Origin: Chloroflexota bacterium
Lineage (GTDB): Bacteria > Chloroflexota > Dehalococcoidia > SM23-28-2 > RBG-16-64-32
Reading direction: 5' to 3'
DNA length: 16,007 bases
Assembly: GCA_005882715.1 (NCBI GenBank)
Contig: VBEI01000041.1
Span: 1 to 16,007, forward strand
Shown: positions 14,034-16,007 of the stretch, piece by piece
How positions within the stretch are numbered: the first letter of the stretch is position 1
Layout of the letters: each line of letters starts with the position of its first letter
Position numbers and translations under genes: made by a program
The notes under the pieces: model-generated
Told to the model about the DNA's origin: nothing
The model's input: the letters and a program-made list of their open reading frames with translations, nothing else
The model's database searches: none

Positions 14034-14064
14034 GCAAGCCGGCTCTCAAAACCGGACGCGAAAT

Positions 14065-14085
14065 GACGGCGACTTCGCCGCCGTC
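14065..14085. terminator. Hairpin between convergent SDR and acyltransferase genes
   Basis: GACGGCG (14065-14071) and CGCCGTC (14079-14085) form a 7-bp stem with a 7-nt loop between two converging genes, so it could work on both strands. There is no T-run on either side, so termination is only suggested. Confidence 0.4.
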
Positions 14086-14086
14086 C

Positions 14087-14121
14087 TGGCTCCCGGCTCC
14101 TAGCTCCTGACTCCTGACTCC
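14087..14121. repeat. Tandem heptamer repeat, five copies, at the acyltransferase 3' end
   Basis: Five 7-bp units, TGGCTCC, CGGCTCC, TAGCTCC, TGACTCC and TGACTCC, run without gaps; all share NNNCTCC. On the minus strand the same units read GGAGTCA, GGAGTCA and so on. The stop codon of the acyltransferase (TAG, minus strand, 14100-14102) lies inside the array, so the final residues ESGVRS are encoded by repeat units. The unit length is not a multiple of three, so a gain or loss of a unit would change the C-terminus. Confidence 0.75.
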
Positions 14122-15023
14122 GGCCACATCTCCCGAAACGCGTACCACTGTCCCGGATACCGCCGCACGTAGCGCTCGAACGCCGACCCCAGGCGCTGCG
14201 TCAGGCAGTGCGCGTCCTCTTCCGGCGAGAGCGACCGCTCAGAAAGCAGTGGGGGCTCGATGTGCGCCCGAAATCGCCCCCCCGGCAACCGTGCAGCGAC
14301 GGCGAAGATGACCGGCGCGCCGCTCAAGCGCGCGAGCCGCGCCGGGCCATCCGGGAACATCGTCTCGCGACCGAAGAAGGTGACCGGCACGCCACCGCCG
14401 CGTTCGACGCCTGCGTCGATCACGAACGCCACCATCTCCTTGCGGCGCAGCGCACGCAGCAGACTGATGCCAGTACGCCCAACCGGCAGCAGCCGAATGC
14501 CCATCGCCGCGCGGCAGGCCACCGCCCAGTCCATCAAGAACCGCGGCTGCAGACGGTCGGTCACAGCGGTGATCTTGTACCCTCGCAGCACGGCCACAGC
14601 AGCCGCGACTTCCGCGCTTCCCATGTGCGCGCTCACAAAAATGATGCCCTTGCCGAACGCCTCTGCTTCCTCGAAGTGCTCTTCGCCTTCGATCTTGAGC
14701 CTTGCGAGGACCGTCCGCGTGTCCCATCCCTGGACGTGCAGCATCTCCGCGATGTACAGCGCGAAGTGCCGAAAGCATCGGCGCGCCGCTCGCTCGACGA
14801 GCGGGTCTTCGATCGACCGGTCGAGCACGCGCGCGTAGTTGTGGAGCGCGGCCTCGCGAGGGCGCTTCCAGGTCGCGTAGGCGAAGTCGCCCCAGGGCAG
14901 TGCTATACGTCGGGCGAGCCCGAAGGGGACGAGAGGCGCGGCTGCGCGGTTGAGGACATAGCCCCAAGGCCCCGGCAGCCAGCCGAGTGTGCTGGTTCGC
15001 TCGAGGCGACGTTCTTCGCTCAT
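14100..15023 (-). CDS. Lysophospholipid/lipid acyltransferase (LpxL/PatA-like)
   Basis: 307-aa member of the LpxL (HtrB)/PatA lipid acyltransferase family. His133 and Glu138 form the catalytic H-x4-E in SAHMGSAEVA, preceded by the hydrophobic strand GKGIIFV. VPVTFFGRETMFPDGPARLARLSGAPVIF (about 222-250) matches the second conserved block, GVPVTFFGR and GPARLA followed by a small-Ala-Pro. Hydrophobic N-terminal stretch NRAAAPLVPFGLARRIALPWG is consistent with membrane association. It would transfer an acyl chain from acyl-ACP or acyl-CoA to a glycolipid. LPS genes are not seen, so a phosphatidylinositol-mannoside-like or other polar lipid acceptor is as likely as lipid A. ATG 15023 has GAAGGA directly against it, an unusually tight RBS. 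The C-terminal tail is encoded by the heptamer repeat. Confidence 0.84.
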   Translation of the reverse strand: MSEERRLERTSTLGWLPGPWGYVLNRAAAPLVPFGLARRIALPWGDFAYATWKRPREAALHNYARVLDRSIEDPLVERAARRCFRHFALYIAEMLHVQGWDTRTVLARLKIEGEEHFEEAEAFGKGIIFVSAHMGSAEVAAAVAVLRGYKITAVTDRLQPRFLMDWAVACRAAMGIRLLPVGRTGISLLRALRRKEMVAFVIDAGVERGGGVPVTFFGRETMFPDGPARLARLSGAPVIFAVAARLPGGRFRAHIEPPLLSERSLSPEEDAHCLTQRLGSAFERYVRRYPGQWYAFREMWPESGVRS

Positions 15024-15033
15024 TCCTTCGATA

Positions 15034-15099
15034 CCTCAGGATGAGCGGGGAGTAGCCTCACCTCAGGAAGAGCGGGAACGCAGACCGGATGAGCGGGAA
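15034..15099. repeat. Three imperfect copies of a GGATGAGCGGG-type repeat
   Basis: CCTCAGGATGAGCGGGGA begins at 15034, CCTCAGGAAGAGCGGGAA at 15061, and CCGGATGAGCGGGAA at 15085. The shared core is GGAWGAGCGGGRA. The first copy fills the gap between acyltransferase and thioesterase genes; the other two lie inside the 3' end of the thioesterase reading frame, encoding parts of its SRSSGLRSRSS tail. Confidence 0.65.
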
Positions 15100-15581
15100 T
15101 CGGCGTCTTCGCTGATAGGGGTTCCCTGCGTGGGTACACCATCGCCCAGAAACGACGCGTCCAGCTCTCGGGCGCGGTGGGCCGGTACTCGGAGGAAGAG
15201 TCCAAATGCCTGCGCCAGGACCTCACCCGAAGCTGTTCGCACTTCGGCCTCGGCCTCGAGGCGGCGGCCGCGGTCGCGCGTCACTTCGGCGGAGACCAGC
15301 AGTTCCTCGCCGAGCGGCAGCGGACGTCGGTACTTGACCTCCATGCGCGCCGTCATCGCCCACGCTCCGGCGGCGTACATCGCCCAGCCCATCGCTTCGT
15401 CCAGGACGGCGGCCGCTACCCCACCATGGGCCAGCCCCGGCCACCCCTGATGCGTATCACGCGGTCGAAAGCGCCCGCCTACCCGCGTGCCTTCGATCTC
15501 GAAATCGATGTGCAGCCCCTCCGGGTTGCGGTCACCGCAGCCGAAGCACCAGCGGCGAGGGCTATCGGAAGGTTCCTGCAT
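15063..15581 (-). CDS. PaaI-like hotdog-fold thioesterase
   Basis: 172-aa protein with a single hotdog domain (about residues 8-145). It starts MQEPSDSPRRWCFGCGDRNPEG; the CFGCG-x-x-NPEGLHI opening is typical of PaaI-like acyl-CoA thioesterases. LAHGGVAAAVLDEAMGWA (His52, Gly53-Gly54, Asp61-Glu62) is the HGG signature with the acidic active-site residues. It would hydrolyse acyl-CoA or aryl-CoA; acyl-ACP is possible given the upstream fabF. The stop TGA of fabF and ATG 15581 share one base (TGATG), and GAGG lies 7 nt upstream; a GTG at 15584 is the alternative start. After the domain, about 25 residues (GTPISEDADSRSSGLRSRSS) are Ser/Arg-rich and appear to come from repeats at 15061-15099. Confidence 0.87.
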   Translation of the reverse strand: MQEPSDSPRRWCFGCGDRNPEGLHIDFEIEGTRVGGRFRPRDTHQGWPGLAHGGVAAAVLDEAMGWAMYAAGAWAMTARMEVKYRRPLPLGEELLVSAEVTRDRGRRLEAEAEVRTASGEVLAQAFGLFLRVPAHRARELDASFLGDGVPTQGTPISEDADSRSSGLRSRSS

Positions 15582-16007
15582 CACGCGTCCTCAAATTGCC
15601 GGAACGCGACAACCCCGTTCTGGCCACCGAAGCCGAAACCGTTCGCCAGCGCCACTCGCACCGGCATCTGCCGTGCATTGAGCGGCACGTAGTCGAGGTC
15701 GCACTCCGGGTCGGGCGTCTCGAGGTTGATTGTCGGCGGCACAACATTGTCGCGAATAGCGAGGACGGCAGTCATCGCTGAAACAGCGCCGGCCGCTCCT
15801 AACTGGTGCCCGACCATGGACTTGGGCCCGGTGACGGCCACGTTGTAGGCATGCTCGCCCAGTGCACGCTTGATGGCCGTTGTTTCGGCCGCATCATTGA
15901 GCTGCGTGCCGGTTCCGTGGGCGACTACGCAGTCCACCTCATCGGGCCTAAGTGATGACGCTCTTAATGCGCGCGTTATAGCCATCGCCGCAGCCTCGCC
16001 GCTCGGG
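15581..16007 (-). CDS. fabF: Beta-ketoacyl-ACP synthase II (FabF), partial
   Basis: Only the C-terminal 142 residues are in the window; the gene continues past the right edge. CVVAHGTGTQLNDAAE, with the first catalytic His (codon 15917-15919), GPKSMVGHQLGAAGAVSA, with the Lys and second His (codon 15806-15808), VPPTINLETPDPECDLDYVP and NGFGFGGQNG closely follow the E. coli FabF C-terminal half. The catalytic Cys lies outside. Condenses malonyl-ACP with acyl-ACP in fatty-acid elongation. A modular polyketide role is less likely because the protein ends straight after the synthase domain. It shares its stop with the thioesterase start, so the two genes are translationally coupled. Confidence 0.9.
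   Translation of the reverse strand, partial: PSGEAAAMAITRALRASSLRPDEVDCVVAHGTGTQLNDAAETTAIKRALGEHAYNVAVTGPKSMVGHQLGAAGAVSAMTAVLAIRDNVVPPTINLETPDPECDLDYVPLNARQMPVRVALANGFGFGGQNGVVAFRQFEDA

Noticed and set aside
14038..14056. CCGG-CTCTCAAAA-CCGG, similar to a tRNA anticodon arm
   Set aside because: The stem is too short with a mismatch, and no T-arm or acceptor stem follows.
14208..15044. Plus-strand frame opposite the acyltransferase
   Set aside because: Shadow of the minus-strand gene; no domain, and the minus strand has clear catalytic motifs.
1..16007. CRISPR arrays, transposons, phage genes, toxin-antitoxin or defence islands
   Set aside because: No spaced direct repeats, transposase motifs, integrase, att sites or nuclease/helicase defence genes were seen. 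The genes are metabolic, membrane or unknown.

Overview
The window is a dense, high-GC bacterial chromosomal segment with 18 protein genes. No rRNA, tRNA, CRISPR array, IS element or phage gene is visible. Gene content (IlvG-like TPP enzyme, SDR, acyl-CoA dehydrogenase, DinB-fold protein, PD40 lipoprotein, several GNATs), GTG/TTG starts, and promoters whose -10 box lies about 9-10 nt before the start codon suggest Chloroflexota (perhaps Dehalococcoidia-like) or, less likely, Actinomycetota. This is inference from style, not a phylogenetic result.

Region 1 (1-4770, all +): acyl-CoA dehydrogenase, DinB-superfamily protein, then a tight four-gene set: TPP enzyme of the acetolactate synthase/2-hydroxyacyl-CoA lyase type, VOC protein, GNAT and a small ankyrin protein. 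The DinB and TPP genes each carry the same 17-bp promoter-like sequence upstream, exactly 600 bp apart.

Region 2 (4771-9523): a polytopic flippase-like membrane protein (+) converges on a PD40/TolB-type lipoprotein (-). Upstream of that, also on -, is a ferritin-like di-iron carboxylate protein with its own promoter, a near-palindromic candidate operator and a clear hairpin/T-rich terminator. Divergent from it is a GNAT gene, followed by an acidic single-span membrane protein; both + genes appear to be leaderless. A 67-aa unknown protein converges on the latter.

Region 3 (9724-14033, +): a GT4 glycosyltransferase, a glycogen-debranching-type amylo-alpha-1,6-glucosidase, and an SDR oxidoreductase.

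Region 4 (14087-16007, -): fabF (cut by the right edge), a PaaI-like hotdog thioesterase whose start overlaps the fabF stop, and an LpxL/PatA-like lysophospholipid acyltransferase. This is a plausible fatty-acid/lipid unit. Short repeats lie at the 3' ends of the last two genes and appear to have been read into their C-termini.

No complete, clearly new multi-gene system can be proved here. The best candidates for follow-up are the di-iron protein with its operator, the 17-bp repeated promoter with its micro-ORFs, the leaderless promoters, and the repeats that form C-terminal tails.
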